Positions 1-10,318 of a stretch of 64,000 nucleotides of DNA are shown here, one piece after another (within the stretch, counting starts at the first letter, position 1; each line of letters starts with the position of its first letter). The notes under the pieces are model-generated. The model saw only the letters and a list, made by a program, of their open reading frames with translations, did no database searches and was not told the origin of the DNA. A program made the position numbers and the translations under genes. This stretch comes from Glo-17 sp964637835 (GTDB lineage Bacteria > Krumholzibacteriota > Krumholzibacteriia > LZORAL124-64-63): the NCBI GenBank assembly GCA_964637835.1, contig CAZWYF010000011.1:1-64000 (forward strand), read 5' to 3'.

Positions 1-616
1 GGTTGCTGCCCTCGGTGTTGCAGCCACCGTTGTACTCGTCGACGTAGCCGTCGACGATGGCGGGCTCGCCCTCGAGGGTGGCGCCGGCCGGGCACTCGAT
101 CACGCAGGGCGTGAACTCGCTGATGTTGATCACGTAGTTGCCGAAGGCACCGCCGTAACCGTCGACGATCACGAAGTACTGCATGCCAGCCGAGACGGCC
201 ATGCCCTCGATCTTCGAGGTCCAGTCGGAGTGGAAGTCGTCGTTGCAGGCGATGAGCGCCATGTCCACGTCGTAGACGTACACCTTCGTGTCATAGTCCG
301 AGCCGAGCAGATCGATGTCCACGGCGGTGTCGGCGCCAGGGGTGAAGGTGTAGACCACGTCCGGCGAGGTGGAGCCGTCGAACGGGCAGACCTCGTCGTA
401 ATCGTCGGTGTAGCCCTCGGTGGTGCCGGTGCCGTCGACGACGGGCAGGGTCACCTCGACGGCCTCGAGGATGGTGTCGCCACCCTGCAGGGCCGGGTTG
501 GGGACGTTCACCGGGTAGTTGACGACCGGCTTGGCGGGCTTCTCGGCACCGAGGTCGTAGGCGACGGCGGAGCCGACCAGGGCGAGCATCATGGCGAACA
601 CTAGCAGTTTACGCAT
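1..616 (-). CDS. Secreted PPC-domain protein, N-terminal part (runs off window)
   Basis: Reading leftward from an ATG at 616 gives an open frame of at least 205 residues with no stop before the window edge, so only the N-terminal part is present. It opens with a signal peptide (MRKLLVFAMMLALVGSAVA). Residues about 75-165 look like a bacterial pre-peptidase C-terminal (PPC) beta-sandwich: a VVYTFTP strand, a YDTKVYVYD strand, CNDDF, and a YFVIVDGYGG strand. A second cysteine-containing segment (CPAGATLEGEP) then begins, suggesting repeated modules. GAAGGATC lies about 6-8 nt before the ATG. Such proteins are exported or surface-bound; no enzymatic domain is visible. The true C-terminus, perhaps a sorting domain, is outside the window. 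Confidence 0.8.
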   Translation of the reverse strand, partial: MRKLLVFAMMLALVGSAVAYDLGAEKPAKPVVNYPVNVPNPALQGGDTILEAVEVTLPVVDGTGTTEGYTDDYDEVCPFDGSTSPDVVYTFTPGADTAVDIDLLGSDYDTKVYVYDVDMALIACNDDFHSDWTSKIEGMAVSAGMQYFVIVDGYGGAFGNYVINISEFTPCVIECPAGATLEGEPAIVDGYVDEYNGGCNTEGSN

Positions 617-764
617 GTTGCAGATCCTTCAGGTTGCGCTCTCCCCGCAGGGAGAGACGTTGATCAGGTCCCGGACGCGCGGGGACCGGGTCCGGAATGC
701 CGCAGATTGCGGGTCGGGCCTCGACGGGACGTTCGATGACCATCACATTTTGCCCGACGGAGGG

Positions 765-794
765 ATTTTAGCACGATTCACCACGCCGCTTTAA
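765..794 (-). promoter_or_regulatory. Candidate promoter of the PPC-domain protein
   Basis: On the minus strand, TTAAAG (789-794) and TAAAAT (765-770) are separated by 18 nt, about 150 nt before the ATG at 616. The -10 matches TATAAT at 5 of 6 positions; the -35 is weak. Confidence 0.35.
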
Positions 795-909
795 GGCTAA
801 TATTCGGCTAAGTTCTAAAATATCCGCGATTTTTATCCGCAAAACGTGCTATCCGGCAATTTTCTCCACATCACCGATTCCGCCGCGTTTTGCGGGTTTC
901 CTCCACGCA

Positions 910-941
910 GACGGCCGCCCCGCGCCTGCGGAACGGCCGTC
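910..941 (-). terminator. Hairpin after hppA
   Basis: An 8-bp perfect inverted repeat (GACGGCCG/CGGCCGTC) with a 16-nt loop lies about 30 nt past the pyrophosphatase stop. No U-tract follows on the minus strand, so it is a hairpin-type end, not a textbook intrinsic terminator. Confidence 0.45.
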
Positions 942-970
942 CAGAGATCAAGGAATCGGGAGATCCGTGA

Positions 971-3004
<2,034 letters not shown>

Positions 3005-3135
3005 CGGGGAGAGCTCCTTGAGGGACGACCACGTCCGGCGTGATCCTCACCGGAATACAGAGGCGGCCGTCCCCGGGGGCAGGTCGGCCGCGGCGAGCGG
3101 CATGAAGCCGTCGGTCCGCTGAAAAGCAGGCGCTG

Positions 3136-3164
3136 AAGGTATCGCGTCTGCCGACAGCGATCAA
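3136..3164 (-). promoter_or_regulatory. Candidate hppA promoter
   Basis: TTGATC (3159-3164), a 17-nt spacer and TACCTT (3136-3141) read leftward, about 130 nt before the hppA ATG. It fits the TTGnCn-17-TAnnnT pattern seen at other gaps here. Confidence 0.4.
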
Positions 3165-3221
3165 GGTTTAGCAGAATTCGCGAAATCGGCCAGTCCCGGC
3201 CAGCGATCGGGGCGCAGACGG

Positions 3222-3251
3222 CGGGGGCCGATCGCTCCGGACCGGCCCCCG
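3222..3251 (-). terminator. Hairpin after the FKBP gene
   Basis: A perfect 9-bp GC stem (CGGGGGCCG/CGGCCCCCG) with a 12-nt loop lies 39 nt past the FKBP stop. There is no U-tract. Confidence 0.5.
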
Positions 3252-3289
3252 TGCGGCGTGGCCATGGCCACCGGCGTCGTCCACCGCCC

Positions 3290-4441
3290 TCAGCGCGTGG
3301 TCTGCGGTGAGGCGAGCAGTTCCACCTCGTAGATGACGTCGGTGTCCGGCGGCACCAGGGTCCGGTCGGCCCGGTGGTAGCCGCGACGCCCGAACGCCAT
3401 GGTCGCGGGGATCTGCAGGCGCCGGATCTCCCCCGGCCGCATGCCCCGCAACCCCAGTTCCAGGCCCGGCTGGATCTTGAAGCTGCCCAGGATGATGTTC
3501 AGCGGCGAGCCCAGATCCCGGCTGTCCTGGAACTGCGCGCCCTTGCTGCCGTCGGACTCGGCCACCCAGCCGGCCAGGTGGATCTGCACGCGCTGGCCCG
3601 ACCCGACGGCCTCGCCCTCGCCCTCCCGCACCACCTCGACCGCGACCTGCGGCCCGCTCACCGCCTGCACCTCGTACAGGAGCGTGGCCCCCGGCGGCAC
3701 GTCGCCGCGCCCCCGGTCGCCATAGGCCAGCGCCGGCGGGACGATCACCTGGCGCCGACCGCCGATGCGCATGCCCTCGAGGCCCTGGTCGAGGCCGGGA
3801 TTGACCATGCCGGCGCCGATCATCACGCCCACCGGCTCGCCCCCGTCCTCGCGGCTGCTCAGGAACCGATCCGCCTTCTCGCCGTCCCGGAACTGCCAGC
3901 CCTCGTAATGGATGGTCACGTAATCGCCGCGATCGACCCGCCGGCCGCCGCCCGCCTCCAGCTCGCGCACCTGGATCCTCGCGATCTCCTCGAGGACGAC
4001 CTCGCTGAGCAGCACGTCGTCGGCGGCCAGCCCGCGCGGCCGGTGCTCGCGGCCGATCATCTCCGGTGCCATGATCAACCGCCGCACGCCGCCCGCCTGC
4101 AGGCCCAGCAGGCCGGTGTCCCAGCCTGGCATCACCTCGCCACGGCCCAGGATGAATCCGAGGGGCTCCTCCCCGCTCCCCGCCACCTCGCGGGTGGTCT
4201 CCCCATCGCGCCAGATCCAGGTGGTGTGGCGCACCCGCAGATGGTCGCCAGGGGCCGCCACCGGGCCCTCGCCCGCGGTCACGTCCTCGACGTGCAGGCC
4301 GTCCTCGGCGAGGTCCCGTGCGACGGGATCGCCGCAGCCGATCAGCAGGGCGAGGGCCAACGACAGCGCCAGCAGGCCGGCGGACAGCGGCCGCGCGGAA
4401 CGGTCCGCGGCGGGACGGGAGTGGCAGTGGAGCAAGCTCAT
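3290..4441 (-). CDS. Lipoprotein with three FKBP-type peptidyl-prolyl isomerase domains
   Basis: A predicted periplasmic or outer-membrane-anchored proline isomerase/chaperone of 383 residues. The ATG at 4441 is chosen because GGAAGGAT precedes it and it places a lipoprotein signal peptide at the N-terminus (hydrophobic core ending LLIGC, Cys at about 34). Three FKBP modules follow at roughly residues 55-150, 170-260 and 275-375, each with the G-x-G-x-V-x-P-G core. Only the first keeps the active-site Trp (MPGWDTG); the second and third have Leu there (NPGLDQG, QPGLELG). The second and third keep better AYG/AFG and VPP loops. Three tandem domains in one lipoprotein is unusual; most bacterial FKBP lipoproteins have one. 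Isomerase activity of each domain is uncertain. Confidence 0.88.
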   Translation of the reverse strand: MSLLHCHSRPAADRSARPLSAGLLALSLALALLIGCGDPVARDLAEDGLHVEDVTAGEGPVAAPGDHLRVRHTTWIWRDGETTREVAGSGEEPLGFILGRGEVMPGWDTGLLGLQAGGVRRLIMAPEMIGREHRPRGLAADDVLLSEVVLEEIARIQVRELEAGGGRRVDRGDYVTIHYEGWQFRDGEKADRFLSSREDGGEPVGVMIGAGMVNPGLDQGLEGMRIGGRRQVIVPPALAYGDRGRGDVPPGATLLYEVQAVSGPQVAVEVVREGEGEAVGSGQRVQIHLAGWVAESDGSKGAQFQDSRDLGSPLNIILGSFKIQPGLELGLRGMRPGEIRRLQIPATMAFGRRGYHRADRTLVPPDTDVIYEVELLASPQTTR

Positions 4442-4490
4442 GGGGGATCCTTCCGGGCTGGTCGTAGGGTGATGCGACGGTCGGGACAAC

Positions 4491-4519
4491 TCTGAAACCC
4501 CGGATGCCACGGTTGTCAA
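4491..4519 (-). promoter_or_regulatory. Candidate promoter of the FKBP lipoprotein
   Basis: A perfect TTGACA -35 (4514-4519, minus strand) with TTCAGA (4491-4496) after 17 nt. The -10 is poor. Confidence 0.3.
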
Positions 4520-4540
4520 GTGCCGAGCGTCCGGCCGCGC

Positions 4541-4569
4541 TTGACGCCCACACCGGCGGGGCGCATCCT
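4541..4569 (+). promoter_or_regulatory. Candidate promoter of the O-antigen ligase-like gene
   Basis: TTGACG (4541-4546), 17-nt spacer, CATCCT (4564-4569), 55 nt before the ATG at 4624. It is divergent from the FKBP promoter. Confidence 0.35.
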
Positions 4570-4623
4570 GGACCAAGATGCGGGCCCGGCCGGGGCCCGT
4601 CGCACGGCCGGAGGGGACACCGG

Positions 4624-5826
4624 ATGCCCGACAGGTTCCTGCAAACCACACCCTGGCTGGCCGGGTTCCTGCTCTCGGTGAATCTCTACCTGCTGCCCAC
4701 GGTGCCCTCCTCGCCGCGAGCCACCGACGCGCTGGCCCTCGCCGCCGCCGTGTGGCTGGTGGTATCGCTGGCGCGTGGCGGCCTGCGACCGGCGCCGCTG
4801 GTGGCGCTGGCGCTGATCGTCCCCTGGCCTGCCGGCTGGCTGCTCATGGCGGTCCTCGATGGCGATCCCGCCACCGCGGTGCAGGCCCTGCGCTGGCTGC
4901 TGGCCGTCCCCTGGGCTCTGTTCCTCGCCGCGGCGCTGCGCGACCAGGCCGCGCGGGAGCGCTTCGCGTGGGGCCTGCTGCTGGGGGGGCTGGTGAACGT
5001 GGCGGTGGTGCTGCTCCAGGCCGCGGGCCTGGAGGGCTACCTGCGCCTGGTGGGCCTCTCCTCCAGCGGCTCGCAGTTCCACCACTTCGTGGGGCAGACC
5101 GTGCGCATCCCCGGCCTGCACGGTCAGCACAACGCCAGCAGCACGGTGGTCAGCCTCATGGTGCCGGCGGGCCTGTACCTCTACTTCCGGGGCCGTTGCT
5201 CGCTCTGGCTGCTCCTGGGCTCGCTGGTGGGCTTCCTGCTGGTCCTGCACCTGACCAGCACGCGCGGCCCCCTGGTGGCGGCGGTGGTGACCGTGGGCTA
5301 CGCCTTCCTCGCGGCGCGGGAGATCGGCCGCGGGGTGGCCGTGGCCGCCTTGCTGGTGATGGTGGTGGTGCCCCTGGTGCTGGTCTACGGCCCCCCGGGC
5401 GGCTGGAGCCGCTGGCGCGATGCCGCGGCCATGACCGCCAATGCCGAGGAGCGCCTGCAGAGCAACGCCGAGTCCCTGGCCATCGCCGTGGAGCATCCCC
5501 TGGGCCTGGGCGTCACGCGCGGCAAGGAGGTGCTCTACGACGCCTCCGGACTGCCCGCCACGCACAACGCCTTCCTGCAGGCGGCCGTCTACCTGGGACT
5601 GCCCCTGGGCCTGGCCGTGCTGGTCACCCTGGCGGTGGTGGCCCTGCGCGGGCTGGGCGGCCGTGATGGCCCCGGGCTGCTGGCCGGCATGGTCGCCGTG
5701 CACTGTGCCGGGGTGTTCTTCTTCGAGGAGCATCTGAACAACCCGACCTTCGTGATCCTGACGGCGTGGCTGATCACCGTGGCGGTGAGCCGGACGGCGG
5801 CCGCGGAGCGGGCCCTTCGTGAATGA
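4624..5826 (+). CDS. O-antigen ligase/polymerase-like membrane protein (Wzy_C family)
   Basis: A 400-residue inner-membrane protein with about 10-12 hydrophobic segments. It matches the O-antigen ligase/WaaL-Wzy family by architecture: a large periplasmic region in the middle, the segment TSTRGPLVAAVV (about 214-225), and after a second loop the HPLGLGV...THNAFLQAAVYLG motif (about 292-325) typical of this family. It would join or polymerise lipid-linked glycans at the periplasmic face. The ATG at 4624 has GGAGGGG about 8 nt upstream; an in-frame start farther up would add a low-hydrophobicity tail with no ribosome site. It converges with the Wzx-like gene with a 6-nt gap, so these polysaccharide genes are not one transcript. 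Confidence 0.8.
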   Translation: MPDRFLQTTPWLAGFLLSVNLYLLPTVPSSPRATDALALAAAVWLVVSLARGGLRPAPLVALALIVPWPAGWLLMAVLDGDPATAVQALRWLLAVPWALFLAAALRDQAARERFAWGLLLGGLVNVAVVLLQAAGLEGYLRLVGLSSSGSQFHHFVGQTVRIPGLHGQHNASSTVVSLMVPAGLYLYFRGRCSLWLLLGSLVGFLLVLHLTSTRGPLVAAVVTVGYAFLAAREIGRGVAVAALLVMVVVPLVLVYGPPGGWSRWRDAAAMTANAEERLQSNAESLAIAVEHPLGLGVTRGKEVLYDASGLPATHNAFLQAAVYLGLPLGLAVLVTLAVVALRGLGGRDGPGLLAGMVAVHCAGVFFFEEHLNNPTFVILTAWLITVAVSRTAAAERALRE

Positions 5827-5832
5827 TCCGGG

Positions 5833-7287
5833 CTAGAGCCCCACGGTGCGGGCCTGGGTCTTCAGCCAGCCCAGCGCTCCCGGCACGACGACCGCCAGGT
5901 AGGCCGCCACGCCCAGCCCGATCCGGCCGGCCAGCGGACCGTCCGCCCACAGCGACACGGCGAGGGCCATCATCGCCGCCCCGGTTCCCGCCACGGCCAC
6001 CGGCCGCCACAGCGCCCGCACCACCAGGTCGCGCCCCACCCAGGACGACACCGCCAGCAACGTGCCATGAGCCGCGAGCATGCCCAGCGCCGCTCCGGGC
6101 CCGCCACGGCCGGGGACCAGCAGCAGGATGGCCACCACGGCCACCGCGGCGCTGATCGCCAGGGGTGGGAAGAAGCGCTGCTGGCGGTCGGTGGCGATCA
6201 GCCCGTTGCCGAAGAACTGGCCCACCGCCAGGGCCACGTAGGAGACGCTCAGGATCCGGCAGACCTGGCCCGCGCCGGGAAAGCGATCGCCGTAGAGCAG
6301 TCCCATGAGGTCCTCCCCCAGCAGGAGTCCCCCCACCGCCAGCGGCAGCAAGCCGAGGAGCACCAGCCCGAGGTAGAGGCTGAACCGGCGGCGGGACCGG
6401 TCCGGCGACTCGTGCCAGGCCCGGGACAGGCGCGGCAGGAGGGCCTTCCAGACCACCTCCACGGCGATGGGCAGCACGAAGACCACCTTGGCCGCCGCGG
6501 CGTAGTTGCCCACCACCGCCGGCAGCGCCAGGGCGCCGAGCAGGATCACGTCCACGTTCAGCAGAACGCGCAGGGTGATGGTCCCCGCGCCGATGGGCAT
6601 CGAGGTCCGCAGGCGCCGCGCCCACTCCCCCCGCGGCCCCCGCCGGGGCCACACCCAGCCGCCGAGCCACCGGTGCGCCCGCCAGGCCATGAAGGCCGCC
6701 GCCAGCATCCAGGCGAGCCAGAAGAACACCGGCACCCAGCGCGCGGCGGAGAAGCCCGCCACGCCATCCAGCAGCGGGAGCAGACCGAGCACGGCGGCCG
6801 CGTACAGGAGGCTGCGGAGGGTCTTGACCACGCTCACGGTGCCCAGCCGTTCCATGCCGATGCCCACCCAGTCCAGCGACAGGAAGAACGGCACGATGGT
6901 GGCCAGGTAGACCAGCACGATCACCGGATCGGTGCGGGCGATGGGGAACAGGGGCAGGATGGCGGCGGCACCGGCCATCACCACCAGCCCCAGCAGTGCC
7001 ATCAGGCCGAGATGGGTGCCCGCATACCGATGGATGGCCGCCGGGCCTTCCAGGCGGGAGACCTCGCGCACCGCCAGGGTGGCCAGGCCACACTCGGCGA
7101 CGATGATGGCGTAGGCGCTGAAGGCCACGCCCCACTGCAGCACCCCGAACCAGGTCTCGCCCACGGTCCGGGCGATGACCACCAGGGCCACCAGGTTCAG
7201 GCCCATGGTCGCGGCCTGGGCCAGGCCCAGCACGCCGATGTTGCGCAGGACGGCCCGCTGGCCGCCGCCGGCGGCCCCCGCGCTCAA
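5833..7287 (-). CDS. Polysaccharide flippase (Wzx-like, MOP superfamily)
   Basis: A 484-residue protein with about 12-14 membrane helices. It resembles lipid-linked oligosaccharide flippases: it begins LRNIGVLGLAQ with the first helix NLVALVVIARTVG, followed by a GVLQWGVAFSAYAIIVAECG segment typical of the family. It would move undecaprenyl-linked repeat units to the periplasm. The start is TTG at 7287-7285, overlapping the TGA of the upstream gene in the string TTGA, so translation is probably coupled. A later start would cut the first helix. It forms a two-gene operon with the Wzz-like gene. Confidence 0.85.
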   Translation of the reverse strand: MSAGAAGGGQRAVLRNIGVLGLAQAATMGLNLVALVVIARTVGETWFGVLQWGVAFSAYAIIVAECGLATLAVREVSRLEGPAAIHRYAGTHLGLMALLGLVVMAGAAAILPLFPIARTDPVIVLVYLATIVPFFLSLDWVGIGMERLGTVSVVKTLRSLLYAAAVLGLLPLLDGVAGFSAARWVPVFFWLAWMLAAAFMAWRAHRWLGGWVWPRRGPRGEWARRLRTSMPIGAGTITLRVLLNVDVILLGALALPAVVGNYAAAAKVVFVLPIAVEVVWKALLPRLSRAWHESPDRSRRRFSLYLGLVLLGLLPLAVGGLLLGEDLMGLLYGDRFPGAGQVCRILSVSYVALAVGQFFGNGLIATDRQQRFFPPLAISAAVAVVAILLLVPGRGGPGAALGMLAAHGTLLAVSSWVGRDLVVRALWRPVAVAGTGAAMMALAVSLWADGPLAGRIGLGVAAYLAVVVPGALGWLKTQARTVGL

Positions 7288-8579
7288 GAGCGGAAGATCT
7301 CGCGGCGATGCCGGGACAGGTAATCCCAGCCGAAGCCGAGCACCAGGCCGCCCACCGCGCCGAGGAAGACCAGGATCACGATGGCGCGCAGCGGACGGGG
7401 TCGGACGGGGTCTTCCGAGGCCACGGTCGGGCCCACGCGCTGGATGGGCGAGATGATCTGCAGCTTGACCCGGCGCTCGTCGATCTGATTCTCCACCTCC
7501 TGCCGACGCGCGGCGATCTCCAGGTCACGCTCGAGCTCCAGCTCACCGATCTTCTGGGCGGCCTCGCGGATCTTGGTGCGGATGGAGGTCTCCCGCTCGA
7601 TGGCCAGGCGGGCGCGCTCGAGGGCGGCCACCTCCGCCGCGTAGGACATGCTGTCCTGCAGGGCGCGGTTCTCCGCCAGGGCCGCCTCCACCTCGAGCTT
7701 GGCCGCGGTCAGCTCGCGCAGGACGTTGCCGCCGTCGAGGACGGCGTCGCGCCGCGCCCAGCCGGGAACGTCCTCCGGTCGGACCGCGGCCAGTTCGTCG
7801 GCGCCCAGGCGACGGACGGTGTGGTCGAGCTGGGTGAGATCCTGCGCCAGCCGCGGCTCGGCTTCCTGCAGGTCCACCAGGCGGCGGGTATAGAAGTCCA
7901 GGCGCTGGTCGATCTTGTCCAGGCCGAGGGCCAGGCCCTGGTCCTCGGCCACCACCTGCAGCGACTCCGCCCGGGCCGACTGCAGTTCCAGGGCGATGCC
8001 CGCCGCGCGCCGGTCGATCTGCAGGATCTGGTTGCGCAGGCCGCGGATCTGCAGCAGCAGGCCGTCCCGGGTGAGCTTGATCTGGCTGGAGGCCGAGTCC
8101 GCCTCCGCGTAATCGGCGAAGACGGCGAGCGAGGAGTCCAGGATGGCCGTCGCCAGTTCCGGACTGGTGGCCGTGGTCCAGAGGGTGATCACGTCGCCGC
8201 CCTGCAGGTTCTGCAGACCCTGGGCGATGAACTCCGCCTGGATCACCGGCCGGGCATCCTCGGGCAGGCCGAGGCGCCGGGCCAGGTCGCGCCGGTAGAG
8301 CTTCATCTCGTACCAGCGCGTGATGTCCTTGAGCTGCCATTGCCGCACCGGTCCGCCCGTGGGGTCGAAGGCGGTGATGCCCGGCCGGATGGTGGCCGTG
8401 GCCTCCCAGCGCCGCGTGCCGAGGATGCCGTACAGCACGCCCACCAGCAGCCCGAGCAACGGCAGCCCCAGCACCAGGAGCCGGCGCCGCCACAGGATGT
8501 TCAGGATGCTGGCCAGATCGAACTCCGGTCCCGGCGCACCGGGGTCGGACGGAGAGGAATGTCCGGAATCGGGGGTCAA
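7284..8579 (-). CDS. Chain-length determinant-like polysaccharide co-polymerase (Wzz family)
   Basis: A 431-residue protein with the Wzz plan: a short proline-rich cytoplasmic start, TM1 at about residues 33-52 (LLVLGLPLLGLLVGVLYGIL), a long periplasmic region rich in coiled coil (about 150-370), and TM2 near the end (IVILVFLGAVGGLVLGFGW). A proline segment (VRPRPLRA) precedes TM2, as usual for the family. It would set glycan chain length together with the polymerase. No tyrosine-kinase domain is fused. The start is TTG at 8579, decided by AAGGAGG 8 nt upstream; no nearby ATG has a comparable site. Confidence 0.82.
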   Translation of the reverse strand: MTPDSGHSSPSDPGAPGPEFDLASILNILWRRRLLVLGLPLLGLLVGVLYGILGTRRWEATATIRPGITAFDPTGGPVRQWQLKDITRWYEMKLYRRDLARRLGLPEDARPVIQAEFIAQGLQNLQGGDVITLWTTATSPELATAILDSSLAVFADYAEADSASSQIKLTRDGLLLQIRGLRNQILQIDRRAAGIALELQSARAESLQVVAEDQGLALGLDKIDQRLDFYTRRLVDLQEAEPRLAQDLTQLDHTVRRLGADELAAVRPEDVPGWARRDAVLDGGNVLRELTAAKLEVEAALAENRALQDSMSYAAEVAALERARLAIERETSIRTKIREAAQKIGELELERDLEIAARRQEVENQIDERRVKLQIISPIQRVGPTVASEDPVRPRPLRAIVILVFLGAVGGLVLGFGWDYLSRHRREIFRS

Positions 8580-8616
8580 GCCCTGCCTCCTTGCCTGACG
8601 GCGCCGCGTCGTCGCG

Positions 8617-9183
8617 CTAGCCCAGCATCTGGTCGAGCATCGCCTGCGAACTGGCCTGCACCTCGCGATGCAACGAGCCGCCGTGGGAATCCATGGTCAC
8701 CACCGCCGGGAATCGCTCCACGCGGAACTCCCAGATGGCCTCGGGCGAGCCGAACTTCTCCAGCAGGTGCACGCCCTCCACGGCGATCACCCGCTCGGCG
8801 AGCACCTGGGCCGCGCCGCCGATGGCGTGCAGGTAGACCCCGCCCACCTTCTGGCAGTACTCCAGGGTCTTCGGCCCCATGCCGCCCTTGCCGATGACGC
8901 CACGGATGCCGTACTGCTCCATGAGCGGCCCCTGGTAGGGCTCCTCCCGGATGCTGGTGGTGGGGCCGGCGGCCTTGACCACCCAGCGCCCCTTCTCCTG
9001 CACCACCACCGGTCCACAGTGGTAGATGATGCTGTCGCGCAGGTCCACGGGCGGCTTGCCGCCGTCGTGCAGGTACTTGTGCACCGCGTCCCGCCCGGTG
9101 TACACCAGGCCGGAGATCTCCACCTTCTGGCCGACCCGCAGCGCGCGGATCTTCTCCTCGGTGAACGGGGCCTCGAGCAACAT
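8617..9183 (-). CDS. Class I fumarate hydratase, beta (C-terminal) subunit
   Basis: The small subunit of a two-subunit, Fe-S dependent fumarase or related hydro-lyase (fumarate to malate in the TCA cycle). The 188 residues match the family. It contains GLVYTGRDAVHKYL (about 26-39), HCGPVV, the AAGPTTSIRE loop (about 72-81), GKGGMGPKT and the VTMDSHGGSL end. The last lacks the usual Ile-Asp variants but is otherwise typical. The ATG at 9183 follows AAGGAGG, 18 nt after the alpha-subunit stop, so the two are co-transcribed. L(+)-tartrate dehydratase is a close alternative in this family; fumarase is more likely in a general metabolic setting. Confidence 0.88.
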   Translation of the reverse strand: MLLEAPFTEEKIRALRVGQKVEISGLVYTGRDAVHKYLHDGGKPPVDLRDSIIYHCGPVVVQEKGRWVVKAAGPTTSIREEPYQGPLMEQYGIRGVIGKGGMGPKTLEYCQKVGGVYLHAIGGAAQVLAERVIAVEGVHLLEKFGSPEAIWEFRVERFPAVVTMDSHGGSLHREVQASSQAMLDQMLG

Positions 9184-9201
9184 GGGACGACCTCCTTCTC
9201 G

Positions 9202-10089
9202 CTAGCTGTAGAGCCAGCGGGTGACCTTGCCGGACTCCGAGAGCTGGAAACCGTCACGGCGAAAGGCCCAGCACATGTACGAGACCGAGACGAAGAAGCT
9301 CGCCGGCAGGCGGTTGCGATGGGTGATCTTGCAGCCGAGCAGGGTCGTCGCCCCGCCGAAGCCCATGGGGCCGATGCCCAGCGCGTTGGCCTCCTTGACG
9401 ATCTGCTTCTCGAGCTTCGCCAGCTGGGGTTCGGGATTGACGTCGTCCAGCGTGCGGAAGAACTCCTCCTTGCTGGCCAGGTAGCCGCTGCCGCGGTCGC
9501 CGCCGATGCACACGCCCAGGATCCCCGGCCCGCAGCCCTTGCCCTGGGCCTGGTAGACGGCATCGAGGACGCACTTGCGCACCCCGGCCAGGTCGCGGCC
9601 GGCGCCCAGGCCGGTGTCCGGCAGGCTGTACTGGGCCCCCACGTTCTCGCAGCCGCCGCCCTTGAGGATCATGCGCACGGTGAGCGTCTTCTTGCGCGTC
9701 TGGTGCAGGTGGAAGGACGGGCTGCCCGGCCCGAGGTTGTTGCCGCTGTTCTTGCCGGTGAGCGAGTCGACCGAGTTCTGGCGCAGGTAGCCCTTCCTCG
9801 TGGCCTGCACCACGGCCCGCTCGTACGCCTTCCTGAAGGTGGCCTCGTCGCACCAGGCGGGCAGGTCGGCGTAGCAGATGATGGTCCCGGTGTCCTGACA
9901 GAGGGGCTGGGACTTGTCGCGGGCCATGCCGATGTTGTCCAGGATCACCTCGAGGGCGTACCTGGCGGTGGAGTCCCTGGCCTCCTTCCGCCATCCCTTC
10001 TCGATCACCCGCACCACGTCGTCGGGCAGCCGCGAACTGGTGCGCCGGATCAGCTCCAGCAGATGCGCCTGCAGGGTCTTGGCGTCCAT
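9202..10089 (-). CDS. Class I fumarate hydratase, alpha (N-terminal) subunit
   Basis: A 295-residue Fe-S catalytic subunit partnering the beta subunit just downstream. Conserved elements are PLCQDTGT (Cys at about 63), the GGGCENVG segment (about 144-151) and CGPGILGVCIGGDRGSG (about 188-204); these supply the three cluster cysteines. SFHLHQTRKKTLTVRMILKGGG is also typical. The ATG at 10089 is chosen because AAGGAG precedes it; an in-frame codon at 10161 has no ribosome site. Split class I fumarase is common in anaerobes, archaea and several candidate phyla, unlike the fused enterobacterial enzyme. Confidence 0.9.
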   Translation of the reverse strand: MDAKTLQAHLLELIRRTSSRLPDDVVRVIEKGWRKEARDSTARYALEVILDNIGMARDKSQPLCQDTGTIICYADLPAWCDEATFRKAYERAVVQATRKGYLRQNSVDSLTGKNSGNNLGPGSPSFHLHQTRKKTLTVRMILKGGGCENVGAQYSLPDTGLGAGRDLAGVRKCVLDAVYQAQGKGCGPGILGVCIGGDRGSGYLASKEEFFRTLDDVNPEPQLAKLEKQIVKEANALGIGPMGFGGATTLLGCKITHRNRLPASFFVSVSYMCWAFRRDGFQLSESGKVTRWLYS

Positions 10090-10240
10090 GGTCGCTCCTT
10101 GGCGTGAGGTCGCCGGGTTGACAGCCAGAGGTCTGGCGCCGGGTCGGGCGTCGCCCACCACCCGGACGCGCTGGCACGGGGCCGATGGTAGACGCCCGGC
10201 CGCCGCCGGTCAAACGTGCAATGGCCCGGCGGCGCGCTGC

Positions 10241-10269
10241 TTGCCACGGCCGCCCGGTGCTGTTAGCCT
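10241..10269 (+). promoter_or_regulatory. Candidate promoter of the saccharopine-dehydrogenase-like operon
   Basis: TTGCCA (10241-10246), 17-nt spacer, TAGCCT (10264-10269), about 50 nt before the TTG start at 10319. Confidence 0.45.
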
Positions 10270-10318
10270 GCGCCGATGCCCGCCGCCGCCGGGGTGGCGA
10301 CCCCCGAGAGGAGCCCGC

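Larger units (their letters stand above)
617..970. other. Intergenic stretch between two leftward genes
   Basis: About 350 bases without a credible gene. The part from 760 to 890 is conspicuously AT-rich for this genome and probably holds the promoter of the leftward secreted protein. The part nearest the pyrophosphatase stop carries a hairpin (910-941). Short open frames here have no ribosome-binding site and no recognisable composition. Confidence 0.6.
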
